This document shows positions 46,291-58,849 of a stretch of DNA of 64,000 nt, piece by piece. Every line of letters begins with the position of its first letter. The first letter of the stretch is position 1. The notes under the pieces were generated by a model. That model was not told where the DNA came from, ran no database searches, and saw only the letters and a program-made list of their open reading frames with translations. The position numbers and the translations under genes are program-made. Origin of the DNA: Diphasiastrum complanatum (taxonomy: Eukaryota; Streptophyta; Lycopodiopsida; Lycopodiales; Lycopodiaceae); the NCBI GenBank assembly GCA_029204225.1, contig CM055104.1, positions 43,679,148-43,743,147 of the forward strand, given 5' to 3'.

Positions 46291-48180
46291 GTTGAATTCT
46301 CTGATAGTCATGTGAATCATCCTACACAATACAAGTGCAACAATAGTCACGAGCAATGGAATATTCTCTCCAATCGTGAAGTCTGCCAAAAATTACATAC
46401 ATGATAAGGGTGCATGCAATCATGTTTTTTAGCAATACAAAGTGCTTTGCAAATCAGAACTCGTCAAAGAACCGACTCCGGGTCGTACAAATAATGACTC
46501 TCTCTCAATCTGTCCATACATGTGAATGTGTGATATAGTAATACGTCACTCTCGTCATAGTGCATACTTACATCGTGTACATGGGCATGGTATTATCTGG
46601 TATAGCCAGGCCTATGATCCAATATGTGATGGTCCCGCCTCATCATTTGAAGAAGAAGAACGTGTGGAATCCATTTACATATGTCCCTATTTCCAGTAGT
46701 CGGGAAAACTGGCACAATATAGTAATGGAATTGGCAGCTTTTCTCAAATCAAACTGGCTTCGAGGTATACTACATGCTATGCCTACTTCTTAAACACCCA
46801 TTAAAACTAAAATATTGTGTGATCATGATAACAAGACATACTTTGATTGTAATAAAGGCCTATGTACAAAGATGCAAAAGCAAAGAAGAATCGATCAAAA
46901 CACCTTGAATTCCTCAATGATGTACTATCTTGCAATTGATTGTACAAAATTTAGTTAGACCTATCTTGAATTCATACATGAGATGCCTGGAACCGCCAGC
47001 ACCATAGATCACCATCATATTTATGACAGAGTTCTAACAATCCAAGTAAGTGCCATACAACTAAGTTAGATTTGAACAATATTGTTTGTCAAAAATTTTC
47101 ATTTAATTTATCTTGTAAAAGAAAATTCAACAGACATGAGGCAATAGGTGTATGAGTTTTTGTTATGGTTTTGTTTTGCAGGTTTGTATGCTGATTTTTT
47201 TGGCTCAAACACCATCCGCGTAGCTGACTAACACAATTAGTAGCAAATCCATGTACTTATACAGTTTTGTAGCAGTTTGTCTCCTACATTTTGTTGTAGA
47301 TCCACATTTTGTAGTGTAGGACTACATTCAATTTTATTTACATTAGGATTTATGAAAATAGATCTACATATTTTAGAAATAGATCTCTACTTTTATTGAG
47401 AAATCTATTTATAATGGGTAGATCTATCAGCTAAGGTGGGAATGATGTAGCAGCAGAGGTCGGAACAGACCTCGCAATATGTGGATCTGTTTAAGATAGT
47501 ATACCATCACCTATTCCGAGGTCCATTCTGACCTCGCTCATAAATTTTTAAATTTCAGAAATAGATCTCTGATAAACATTACCAAGTTGTGCCTGAACAA
47601 TGCTAGATTATTACCACCTCAACTAATATATCAAGATTAGCAAAATTCCCACCCCTACTCCTTTACTTAGCAAAATGTGCCACACCATTGCAACATTTTT
47701 TTAAATCTCATATAACATTGAAGCCTCAATTACTTTGATTGTACCAGACCGAGAGTTCCTATTTGCAAATGTTGTCCATAGATTATTAGTTTCAAGTTCG
47801 TAACTAGGCTGTTACGTTTGTCCTTCAAATATAGCTTGACCAATAATCGACCACCATTATTTAATTTTAGAGCCTTGGTAGTCTTGTTGAGTTGGTTTCT
47901 CAAAATATATTTGAAGTGAGTTGGTTTCAAAACATATGTTTGAATCGAGTTATACAAAAGTTTCAAATATCTTTTGAAATATGCTTACCACCATTACTTG
48001 ATCTTAGTGGCTTAATAGTAGGATACCTGGCTTCTTAGAAGATACATACAAGTTGAGTCCAACAAATCCATCAATAAAGGTTAGTCTCACTCCAACAAGA
48101 CTTAGGAAGTGACCTTTCTAATAAAAACATAAAATCCACCATCAAATGGATTAAAAAAAACAATCAAATGCAAAGAGTTA
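46291..48180. other. No gene recognised; AGATCTAC-rich stretch
   Basis: A short minus-strand frame at 46389-46129 may be an upstream transposase exon. At 47280-47420 AGATCTAC words recur, and TTTTGTAGTG at 47305-47314 resembles a CACTA-type terminus, but no partner could be confirmed. The rest is unremarkable AT-rich DNA. Confidence 0.4.
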
Positions 48181-48209
48181 AGAGCCTCAACTTTTGCCAT
48201 TTAGGGGTG

Positions 48210-48500
48210 ACGTGGCAGTGCCACGCCTTTCCATTTTTTTTGCCACGCGTGGCAATATTCCAGGGACAGTGATTTTTTATTGCCACGCGTGGCAAAAAAA
48301 ATGGATAGGCGTGGCAATAAAAAATCACTGTCACGAATTTATGTTTTTATTTTGCCACGCGTGGCAATAAAAAATCAGTCCCTGGAATATTGTGACAAAA
48401 TTCCAAGGATTTGTGTGGCACTGCCACGCGTGGTAGTGCCACAACCAATAAAATCCGGCAACAATTTCTCCGGTAGACGTGGCGTGGTTGTGCCACGCAT
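48210..48500. mobile_element. Foldback palindrome array (element B, right end)
   Basis: GCCACGCGTGGC occurs perfectly at 48242-48253, 48282-48293 and 48354-48365, with variants at 48423 and 48483-48498. They are embedded in long inverted repeats. The 22-bp segment 48268-48289 is the exact complement of 48309-48330. The arm 48253-48293 is nearly the exact complement of 48354-48392. The transcript or single strand would fold into a long cruciform. This is either the subterminal region of an En/Spm-like element or a separate MITE. Confidence 0.75.
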
Positions 48501-49454
48501 TTGTTTGAACCATTTGCCGTCGGGAAGGAACGTCGGCGCTATAAAGTGGAAATTCATGACATGCAACTCTTTCTCTAACACATGCAAACCAGTTTATAGA
48601 ATTGTAGCCATCTAGTTGATCAATCATAAATCATGAAAAGAACCAACATGCATCATTAATTCCATCATTAATGATCCCTAAAATGAAAGCACACTTGCTG
48701 GAAAATTCAGATCTACCAAATATTTGAGCTACACAAGAAAAAACTCCAAGAAAGCATCACAAATTGGCTTCCTAGCAATTCTCCATAAAACCCCAAAAAA
48801 TTCTCGAGAATAATGGATCTTAGCAAATGTCATAGCCACGCAAAACCAAATTGGTCCGCAATGCATCATGTGTTGTTTGCGTGGCTATGAGCATGGCAAA
48901 CAACATTTATTTGTGTCACTCATGATGAGGGCTAGCATGGAAGAGCAAAGCAACCAAAAAATTCTAATCACAAGATTCAAGGCTACCCAACACAAGGAAG
49001 ACATTATTCTAGAGGACAAGCAATAAGAAGCTTGACCATAAGCATTCATCCACAATGCAGAGAAGAAACTCATTCCATTTCTTATAATTGAAATGTCCTA
49101 TGCTTCTTTGACATTGGAAGTAAAGTGGTGGCCAATTTTGCACCAAAAAATTCTGAAAACAAATGATCTTGCCTGCTGATGCTTGTGCACTGCATTTTGA
49201 AAGCAAGAAAAATGGAAATTTATCACGGTTTTAAGGACATAGCTATGAACGTTAGCAACAACGTCAATTCAAAAGAATCACCAAAAAGGAAAATTTGAGA
49301 CTATTGGGCGATGATGCCTTTTAATAACATTACACCTGCTAATTGTTTTTGACATATCGCAAGGTGTATTCAGTGATGTCCAACTCAACCCAAAAAGAAT
49401 ATTTTTGATGCAACAGAATTCAAAGAATGAATATTAATTAAGTATGATCAAGCA
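48501..49454. other. Intergenic stretch downstream of WNK, no gene
   Basis: AT-rich sequence without recognisable frames. It includes the 3' UTR of the WNK gene, whose end is not defined. Confidence 0.5.
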
Positions 49455-52400
49455 TTATGTTGCTGTTGCTCTCTGGAATTGAGATGCAGTGAGTGGATTT
49501 GCCACACCGCAGATTGAACTGAATTTTGTACTGTTCTGAATGTACTTAAGTCTGGATGTAGCTGAATTTTGTATACACATTTCGTCGAGGTGAGCAATAG
49601 ACATTTGCAGCTGCTCCTTCCTCTGTCTGTAAAGTATATCACCTTCACTAGTTGCATAGCTTAAAGAGCCGATAGTTGGCTCATGATTCTGTGAAGGCTC
49701 CATTCCTCTCAGAGCACCTGAGGAAAAAGGTATCTTCTTTTATTTCCACAGCAGACATATTAGATTCAGTGTTGAAAACTCAAACGAGTGACACCTTTTA
49801 TTTTCAAAAGGCAGTGCATTTTCTGCATTAATTCCTGCACGTAGCAAACTTGTCACTGGAAACCTCGAAATGCTCGCTTCAGTTGTCTGCAGCAATTGAG
49901 AAGTACTCTGTTGATCTAAGGAAGTATGTAACTGTACCTCCTTATCTGGAGATTTTCGCATGCACTTGATGTCTGACGATGAAGTGTTTTCTTCGAGATT
50001 CATTTTGGGACTAGTTTGCTTTGAAGCATCTACCCATCCTGACTTGAAAGCCACTGCAGCTTCTAAATTTGAGGAATTGGCGCAACCACAATTTATTACA
50101 TTTTCTTCCTCAACGATAGCTGGATTGAGTGAACTTGAAAAAATGAGCTCACTGCTGAGATCCTTGATTTTTAACACATCTTGTGCCTCTTGATTACTAC
50201 TTTGAAAGGACAAAAACTCGTCTGATTGGCATGAATTATCAGAAGTAGAAGAATTGCAACATGATTCTTCAAGATGTCCGCAAATTGTTGGAAAATCAGG
50301 AAAATCACAGGAGATGGTATCATTGGAAGATGTGACTGTTGAAGAACACGAAGGTCCTTGACTGGATGACAAAAGCCCCAAAACAGGACCTTCTGAAGAG
50401 TTTATAGCCTCTACTCTTACGTCATCTTTCGATGGTTACACCCATCCGCATCGAAAAGCTCATCTGAAGAACTTTTTTCATCATTCACAACAGTCTCATC
50501 AAATGCAGCACCTGGCTTCCAATGTGGAATCAAAGTAGTAAGCTCGGAATCGATCTTCTCAGCAATGGCAGTTGCATCTCGATCAGTAAGACCAAGTGCA
50601 GTGATCATTTCACTTGCAACACTCAGCGCTGTGTCAGCTTCTGGGTTGAAAGGAAAACGGATGCTTCGAAAATGACCTGAAAAAACAAGAACTGTAAGTT
50701 TCGAGACCGTTGCAATAAAATTGAATGACAAATGTCAGTTCTCAGATATTCAAATCTTTTGAATTTTTTGATGTCAGCTGATAATGTTCCAAATTTGCGA
50801 AGCACACCCCTCTTCAATGCAATAGATAGCTCACCTTTCTTATCACCAATACGAAAAATGAAGCTTATAATCCCATCTGCTTTTATGCTTCTCAAGCTTA
50901 AGTCTTGATTGTTCTCAGGAGAGAGCTTTGTTAAATTTGATAAAAATACTTTTTCAACCTGCTGATGCACATCAACATCCGTCTTTTGAGAATCACAGGC
51001 TAAAGAAACTGGAACTTGATGTGAATGAAGGAAATCTTTGATCTGAGATGAATGTGACAATTGGGCTTTGTTCCTCTTTTTGACTTGACTGTCAACAGCC
51101 CTGGTAGGCTCTGCCGGCATTGTATCAAGTTTCATAGTTTCATTTGTGCAAGTCTGTAAATGACAATGAGGCAATCCAACACTTGTTTCCATATTCCCAG
51201 GGCCCTGAAGAAAGGGGTCCATCAAGAGCTCTCTTGCCGGAAGCCTACATGATGCATCTGCAAGACATTTCTCTACAAAACTTCGCACCTCTGCATCTTT
51301 CACTTTGTCTAAACAAGCTGGCTTTTTTCCCTGTTCCAAAGGGACATACATAATTTGGATAAAAGATAGGCGAACAGTATGGAATGGAACGATAATTTGA
51401 ACCTGTAGCAACTATGAAATGAGATTTTTCACGACAAATTTGACAAGTTCGTTATCTGTCGCTAGAATTTAAGGTTTCAACTATCTCTAGAGAAGCCCAA
51501 ATGTTACAGTACTGACAAACACTATTTGAAAGATGAAAACCTTATTCCACAAGTTACAACACTTACCGAAGTAACCTTTCTATAGATTTGTGCCGCATTT
51601 CGGCATTCGCTGTAAGGGTATTCGAGGGTAATAAGCTCCAATAAACACATTCCAAATGAATAGATGTCAACCAGCTCAGTATATTCTTCTTCGTAGAGCT
51701 CTGGAGCCATAAATTCTGGGGTGCCTGCAAAGATGAGAGCCTTTCTCAGATAATGCAGGTGCAAGGAAGTCTTTGCGGATAATTTCTTAGAATCTCGTCA
51801 AGCTCACTGCAATGGCAAAACTTACCAATGACACTGTGGGCGGCATGTGCCTGCTGCAACACAACTGCTAGTCCCAGGTCCCCAATTTTGACTTCTCCAT
51901 CGTTGCCATTGATAAAGATATTGTCGCATTTTATATCACGGTGTATAATAGGAGGATCGTGACTGTGCAAATAGAGTAGCCCTCGTAATATTTGTCTAGC
52001 CCAGCTTTTGACAGCTTTAAGATCCACCCTCTTATGCTTCTTCCGATATCTTAAAAACAAACTTCACTTGTTAACAATTTAATTCTCGAAGCCAAAAGAC
52101 GGGCAACATTGCCAGAAGCACGAGTCTGCACAGAATGAGATATGAACTGCTTACAAGTACTTACTGTCTTAGATTTCCGGAAGTTAACATCTCTGTGATG
52201 AAATTGACAGTCTTCGTTTTTGTATCTACCCATGAATCGTAGAACTTAAGAATGTTTTTGTGCTTCAGAGTTTTCAAAAGGTACACTTCGGAGTGTAGCC
52301 GCTCAAGCTCTTTAGAGCTTCTCATAGCATCCTGAACCTTAACTTGGTTCCAAGCCACCTCTATACCATGAAGCTTATCAAAAGCTCTGTAGCTGGAAAA

Positions 52401-53015
52401 CCGTCAAGGATAAACAAAAATCACGTAGCATATACAATACAGAACTCGACAGTACAAAGGCGATTGCCAATCTAAAAGAGATAGGAAAGTTTGTAAAGGA
52501 TACACAGTTTTACAAGCTCCCTGTCCGAGGACTTCATTGTACTGCATCAGAGAATGACCAAGAAAGGTCAGCGCGAAAAAGACGAAACAATGATAAGGTT
52601 CAATACATAGATCAACTCCATAGATTATAGCTGCAAGGAAATGGCTTAGAAACAACAGCTGAAACTCGAATAAACAGAATTTACACGACATGAATATCTG
52701 CGGTGCAGTTATCATGATATCATAAGCTTAAGTGACAAATGATTTTTCTGCCAAGTGCGTTAACGTTGAGCTTTATTTTTTAAGTGAACGAGAACAATAA
52801 AATCGTCAACAACAAACTGAAGCTCCAAAGCCAGTCAACTTTCAAGGTATACATGCAACACAATTACAGATCACAACTTACATTCACAAGATTCATGCGC
52901 TTACCCGCCCATATCGTTGTGTCGGGTCGACTTCGACATATTCCATGTCAGTTTCATCCTCATCATCAGTTCCAGCGACTCCATAAGCATTGCCTGGCAA
53001 TTTATAGGCCGGCAT
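49455..53015 (-). CDS. WNK: WNK-family serine/threonine kinase
   Basis: This is a cytosolic kinase of the With-No-Lysine family. Exons in minus order: 53015-52905 (MPAYKLPGN...DPTQRYGR), 52541-52504 ([13 protein letters not shown]), 52392-52165, 52049-51826, 51724-51567, 51330-50835, 50676-49795 and 49707-49455. The catalytic lysine sits in subdomain I (GQGACKTVY). Subdomain II has VAWNQVK, with the usual lysine replaced, the WNK hallmark. Then come [16 protein letters not shown] (catalytic loop), IGDLGLA (usually DFG), and [31 protein letters not shown]. An OSR1-type autoregulatory domain follows ([11 protein letters not shown], then [23 protein letters not shown]), then a Ser-rich tail and a C-terminal coiled segment ([18 protein letters not shown]). 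The length is about 796 residues. One base is missing near 50426, which breaks the frame after the OSR1 domain. Confidence 0.93.
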
Positions 53016-54390
53016 CTTCCCAATATTTTGCAATTAGAGTGCCTTGCAACCGCACAACTCCCAGATTCGTAGCCTTCACTGGAAAAGCAGATGAAGCAAT
53101 CTCAATTTGACTGTCTTTGCCGAGTCCCCTTTCTGAGGCACTTGCTAGAAAGTGCAAAAGCAAAGGCACAAAAACAAAAATATGTCTGCGCCGCTACGAA
53201 GCCAACGGAGGCTAAATGCGGAACTTGTTTTAAAACGGAGCATGCTTGCATTCTCCAGAAAGCCTTCACCATCCATATATGATACCAAATAGCTTGAAGA
53301 CAATTATTCATATTCTCAAAGAGTTGATACATGATGCTCGCGACCAAGAAAATCTTATGTTCCGATGAACAACCTCTGAAAAAGTGTAAGTGAGTTTAGA
53401 TCACCGATCTTGGTTTTTGCAGGACTCTAACCACAACTTCATGGATGCTGCATAAAAAAGTAAGAAATTGGGAAATTATTGCATGTCTGGGTAAAGCCAG
53501 AAGGATAAGTTGACAATGAGGAGGTGTTGTTGATGACTGACCTGAAGGGAAATATTTAACAAAGAGGCAAGATACCAGAATGCTAAAAAAAACCTCAATC
53601 CGCATCGTATGAGAATACAGACAATGAGCAACAACCAAAACCTGGAAATTGTTTGAAAACGTAGACCCATTATTCTATTATATGATCAGGATATTCAGCA
53701 GGCAAAAAAGCTCAAGTTTTAGAGTTGTGTCAAACGGAAGCCTTGACTAAAGAGACGCTATACCTAATCAGTAAAGCGCTCAGTTCCAGAATCGATCAAT
53801 ATAGCATCCGCTTGAGCATGCATGCATGTGGTGCAGAACCCTGAAAGCAGAGAAAGCTTCAAGCCACGACTATTATAACGTGATCAGCTCCTGAAGTAGA
53901 TCAGAGATATGGATCAACAGCCAAGCTTGAAAAGCACTGGTAGTTGTACTTTGCTAGCCCAGAATCTTACAAATCCTCAGTAGCAATAACCAAACTAACG
54001 TACTGTTCCCCGAGAGTAAATTAGGAGGACTAGCTGAATCAAAATTTCTCGATCAAACAAGGACATTAAAAGGCATACATAACCCGTTATCTGGAAATAA
54101 AGAGCACGCCTCACACAAGCTGTAGCGCAAGAAGCATCCAGTTTATTGTGCCTTCCTTGCTAACTCGCTGCATGCACAGCACATTAGTCACTGCATGCAC
54201 ACATACCCACTTCCTGATTGCCACTGAAGGCTGAGTAGATCTGCAGATGCAGATAGCGAAAGCTGGATGAGAGCTTATTAGCAACACAGAAAATTGGCAA
54301 AAAAAGATGGATCGTCGTCGTTGCAAGCACATGATCAAAACAAGCTCCTCTCCTCTCTCCTGCAACAAAGCCGCAGCTGAGCAAACCCAA
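53016..54390 (-). other. WNK 5' untranslated leader with probable intron
   Basis: No coding frame is visible. An acceptor-like TTTTCCAG ending at 53079 lies 60 bp before the ATG, so the leader probably begins in an upstream exon near 54.3 kb and is joined over an intron of about 1.2 kb. The donor site is not certain. Long leader introns are common in plant WNK genes; here it is inference. Confidence 0.5.
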
Positions 54391-54410
54391 AACAGTTGAG
54401 AGAAGCGGAG

Positions 54411-54418
54411 GTATATAT
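54411..54418 (-). promoter_or_regulatory. TATA box of the WNK promoter
   Basis: The minus strand reads CTATATATAC, a strong TATA box. It is followed by CCTCCGCTTCTCTCAACTG, a pyrimidine-rich stretch suiting a plant transcription start about 30 bp downstream, near 54380. No other TATA match occurs upstream of the ATG in the expected place. Confidence 0.6.
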
Positions 54419-54419
54419 A

Positions 54420-54934
54420 GGAAGGAGAAAGGGAGGACTGTCCCTTCATTAAAGGGTTTTAAAGGAAAAAGGGTTTATTTTTGGGGTGAAGTCATGGACC
54501 GTATGATATATGGATGTCAAAATAAAATCCCAAAATTATTTGCAAGAGAAAAATGTTTCCCAAATATGAGTATCTATATATATTTATTTTCAATACTCTC
54601 ATTAGAAAATGCCAAAAATCTTTAGGTATGGCTTAGACCATATCCCCATGCCCCCACAAACTTAGAGAGTACATGCACGTTATTTTGGAGTCCAAACATG
54701 ATGATACCCTAGAGGTAGCATTAATCCTAGGCTTAACACCTCATGCAAATTGAGCTCATTCGAAAAAAATGGTAAATCTCTTACAACCTATAGAGAGTAG
54801 TGCATGGAGTCACCACTGAATGGAAGCCTGATATTTGGGATCCATAGAACTATCATCCTTGGCACACTATTGGTTGAGAGGGTTTGACGTGCCCCTGAGC
54901 TATTCCCATATTCCTTTGTGGCCACCACAAGTGT

Positions 54935-54994
<60 letters not shown>

Positions 54995-55364
54995 GGGGAG
55001 GGGGATTTGCTTGGTTTAGCAAAGTTGGAGAGAAAGGTTACAAAATTTACCATGATGTGTAGTTTGGGCGTTACAATAGGCATGGGCGATAGAAACACAT
55101 TGCCAAACTCAAGCTAAGCATTTTTTATCATTTCCTTTGCTGACTTTCTTGGTAAAACATGACTTAAAAATGATCCTATGCATGAACGATCAGTTAAATA
55201 GTTCTTTGCCACCAAACATGATTTGCAACAAACATATGAAACTCAAATTATGTTTAATAATTAAATAATCCATGTTATCAAGTGCAAATCAAACTTAAAT
55301 GACATATACAAATCAAATAAACAGTTTATATGACAACATACTTGAATGCTCGAATTCTTTTTTT
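54420..55364. other. Intergenic region upstream of WNK
   Basis: No gene is visible. A purine-rich stretch (GAAGGAGAAAGGGAGGAC) lies next to the TATA box. A (GA)n microsatellite occupies 54936-54990. Confidence 0.5.
54936..54990. repeat. (GA)n microsatellite, about 27 units
   Basis: An uninterrupted GA tract, followed by TGGGGGGAGGGGG. No LINE tail hairpin is visible next to it. Confidence 0.95.
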
Positions 55365-55778
55365 CTAATTGCCGCTATGTGTAAATAAGTCATCAATATT
55401 CTTCATTGGTACTCTCTTTCTTTTTCTCTTCATCATTGCCTTATTGATAACTTTTATATCAACAACAGATTTTAAACTCTCGGATCGCAACTTTTCCATG
55501 GATTCTAACATTTCTTGGTTTGATCCCCGAAGAGTAGTGACAGTAGTATTCCACTCTAGCATAGCATTCTTGAGTGCATTGTTTTCAGCACTAGTGTGTG
55601 GCACATAATGAAGCAATTTTTTATTTGCACGTTGCAATTGTTGATTAGCAAACTGTAATTGTTGATTAAGACAAGATATGTTATGCATTCCAATATCACG
55701 CAACCTTTGACAATATCCAAGTAATCCGTTATTTCCTTCACATACATATCTGAGAAGATGAGTTACGGACTTGGACAC
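55365..55778 (-). CDS. Small coiled-coil protein of unknown family
   Basis: A 137-residue frame. Residues about 40-60 are an unusual Gln/Asn/Leu heptad-like repeat (NQQLQFANQQLQRANKKL), followed by further helical sequence and a basic C-terminus (KAMMKRKRKRVPMKN). The frame upstream (about 55870-55790) opens with a different, frame-shifted peptide, so the real start may be further upstream. I recognise no family. It could be an exon of a transposon gene or a small host protein; the nearest neighbour is the Gypsy remnant on the same strand. Confidence 0.4.
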   Translation of the reverse strand: MSKSVTHLLRYVCEGNNGLLGYCQRLRDIGMHNISCLNQQLQFANQQLQRANKKLLHYVPHTSAENNALKNAMLEWNTTVTTLRGSNQEMLESMEKLRSESLKSVVDIKVINKAMMKRKRKRVPMKNIDDLFTHSGN

Positions 55779-56289
55779 AAATTGGTAGCTGGATCATTAG
55801 GATAAATTGATCCATCCACCCACAAATCTATATTCATATGATTATTCATTCTCAATTCTCTAACTATTCTCTACATTCCTTACTTTTGTAATGTTTATGT
55901 TGCATTGAAAAATCGTCTCGCCTCATATTTCACTATAAGCATATAGTGATTTCAAAAGTTCTGCCTCTCCCACTTCAGTTTTTGCATTGAGCACACCAAG
56001 ATTTTCCGTCTTAAAGCTCTAGTCCCAAATTTTGGAACGAGCATGAAGAGAAGTTATTACATCTCATGCTTAACTAACTATTGTCTGAAGTTAACCATAC
56101 TAGTTAAATGTCGGGCAAGGCCGAAAACTCGAAAAACGGTGACCAGAAGTTACCGGTTTTCATTCTCTCTCTACCTAACCTCTCTCTAAAGTGAAATTTC
56201 TTAAAGAGCCCATTTGAGCCCATATCTCCCCTAATGGTAATTCCAAGCAAAATAGTCCATGTACTCCACCAACAATGATCGTAGTCTTT

Positions 56290-58620
56290 TGAATTGTGTG
56301 GGCGTTAACTGCTCTCCCACAGGCACTATCTTTTCTTCTTCACCTAGCTCGGCAAGGTTTATTGGTTGCGTTTGTGCAGGTCCCTCGAAGACTTGTTCCG
56401 CTGGCGCCTGACTTTGTCAGGTTCTCGCTAGGCTTGCGGGAACATAATTACCATGTCGTCCAAGGTATAATTCTTGAAAGTCTCAGACATCTCGTGAATT
56501 GGTGCTTGTCGAGATTCCTCCTTCAGCATACTGATCTTAGCCCGACTGGTCATCTTTTGATTCTCTGTCATCTGAGTAGAGGATGACGTTGTATCAGAGT
56601 TCATCCTGATTGACTTCAAGAAATCCAACACCTTCTTTTTGTCTCTTTTTGTCATATCGGTGGATTTGTCCTTGTTGTCTTTCTTCATAACTGGTGTGAC
56701 ATTCGTCTCGTGGTTGCGAATATCAACATCCACTGTAACTATAGCTTCTTCGGGCAAATCACTCCATCGGATCACCTAGTTGTAGCGTTGCTTCAACTGG
56801 TTCTTCTTGTTCGCAGGTGCCCTTGGTGGATCTATCCTTGAAACTTTTGCCATAGCAGATTTTTGCGGCGGTTGAGCTGGTACTTTCATAATTCCATAAT
56901 ATTCTGGGTCTATGTGCTGTAGGACCTGCTCATCAATCAGCTCAATCTCCTTGTTGTAAGTCAGTGCATGTTGCCAAGGGACTAATTCATCGTCCACTGG
57001 GTTATCAATAGATTTCGTTGACAGCCATGCTACGTTTATCATATTCAATCCAAATGTAATTGGTGTGTCCATGGTGTAACACTTGGGTGAAGATGTGGTG
57101 GGTCTAGGATATGATTCATATTGACATGCTTGGCAGTCAATCATTGCTAATGCATCCGTCTATCTCACGACATCCGTCTTTGAATCGTAGTGACCACCCT
57201 TGGCTTGCCTCAGGCGATCTATCGTGTAATCTGTCGTGGATGATCCGTCATCAGCCTTGGGTGCAAGTGGTTTCACCGCCCATGTGGTTGGATCAACCTT
57301 TACAACTTGCTCTCTATTCTCAAAGGTGAGTTTTCCCATACCCCAATTGTGTACTATTTGCGCAGTCCTCAACCATGGTCTTCCCAGTAAAACATGGTAT
57401 ATAGATGGAGATTCAGGTATATCCATTACTACAAAGGTGACACAAACTGCATGCCTGTTATTTTTACCGGGATATCGGCAATCACACCCTTCGGTTTTAT
57501 GCAGGATTGATCCGCCAGCTTGATGGCAAATCTTGCTGGCTTCAATCCCTATAAACCCCACTTTGATACAAAGTAGTGGAGATCAAATTGACACCGGATC
57601 CTCCATCTACCACTGCTGCCTCATCCTCAAATCTCTTGTGTTTGATCAGCAGGGTGATGTTGTGTTTCTCGCTTTCCCATGTTGCCCCGATGTGGAGGAC
57701 GTTACTAGTTTCTTTGTAGCCCGTACAATGTATGGGCTCTAGTGCTACTAGTCCTACATCCACTTTGGCCCATTCAACCAAAAGGCTTTTAGCTTGTGGT
57801 GCAATCCGTAGTAATTCCCCTAGGGGTAAACTAACACGGCTCGCCAGCAGGCTTGTGAGCCTTTCAGTGTGCGGTTCCTCGGGCTCCACCATGTGGAAGG
57901 TGGTTCGTAATGACGCAATCGATCGTTTTGATTAGTGCGCAATGGTGAGTCCGTTTTCGTCACCAACAAGAGGTTCCATAGGGTTGTCCCTTTCTTGCTC
58001 TTTTTCCTCCGCTTATGCTCTCTGTACCCAGTGTCGTATCTTCTGGTACAGTCTCCTTTCTTCCCTCACATTTGGATATGGCGCTGAAGTTGAGGGTTGG
58101 TCATCAGTGACCGATGGTGGTGGTGAGGGAGCTCTTTCTTCCTCTTCTGTGCTCGCGTAACGGCTAACATAGGGGCATGTAAATGTTGCCTTTCCGGTGG
58201 CATCCCCACTGGAGCTGTTGCCCGTTGTACTGCAATGAAGTTCAATGGTACGCTGGTCCCAGGTCTCAATGGAAAATTCTTGAAGCAGTGTCCATACCGC
58301 ATTCTCGGCAGAAGGATGTATATTGTCCCTTGTAAGGACATTCAGCAATTCTGTGTCCTTCGCCACATCCGTACCAGCTGTAATTTCTTCCACCTTGACA
58401 CTGAGTTTGAGCTGCATAGGCCGCAATATATTCATTTATGGCAGGATCCATATATGGTTCATTCGGCCCATAGCATTGCTGATGCTCAGATTGAGGTGAC
58501 ACTGGCATCTTTGATTCTGTTGTTGTCAAGTTTACGTGGACTTGTTGATTGGCTGGCCCTGGTGGTGCATGTAAGGCCATGCACTGTTGATTATTTGGTG
58601 CGCCGTACCTCGGTGCCACA
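56290..58620 (-). pseudogene. Gypsy gag-protease remnant
   Basis: The minus-strand order is: 58619-58266 with a damaged zinc knuckle (YSWYGCGEGHRIAECP) and a second CxxC (FCREC); 58435-58013, a Pro/Ser-rich linker; 57892-57542, an aspartic protease with the active-site motif AAVVDGGSGVNLIS; 57561-57160 with YHVLLGRPWLRTA, the protease C-terminus; then 57144-56428, a spacer with MDTPITFGLNMIN and FKNYTLDDMVIMFPQA. The reverse transcriptase expected next is not present before 56.29 kb. Frameshifts separate the parts. It is the same family as the fragment at 30.9-31.7 kb. Confidence 0.87.
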
Positions 58621-58849
58621 TTTGGTGTCTCTTGATGATATGGATAAGAAGTCTAATAAGGACTCCTCTTATGTTGGACAATCCGGGGGTTAAATGGGAA
58701 AAAGGCCATATCGTGCGATGTTGCGTTGCACAAATGGCAAAATCTATGGGTCAATCTCAGATTTTGCTTTAGGACTGGGCACTCGTTCGCTGTATGGTTT
58801 TGTATGGATGGAGGTTAGCTCAAATGCTCAATATCATTGCTTATGGAAA

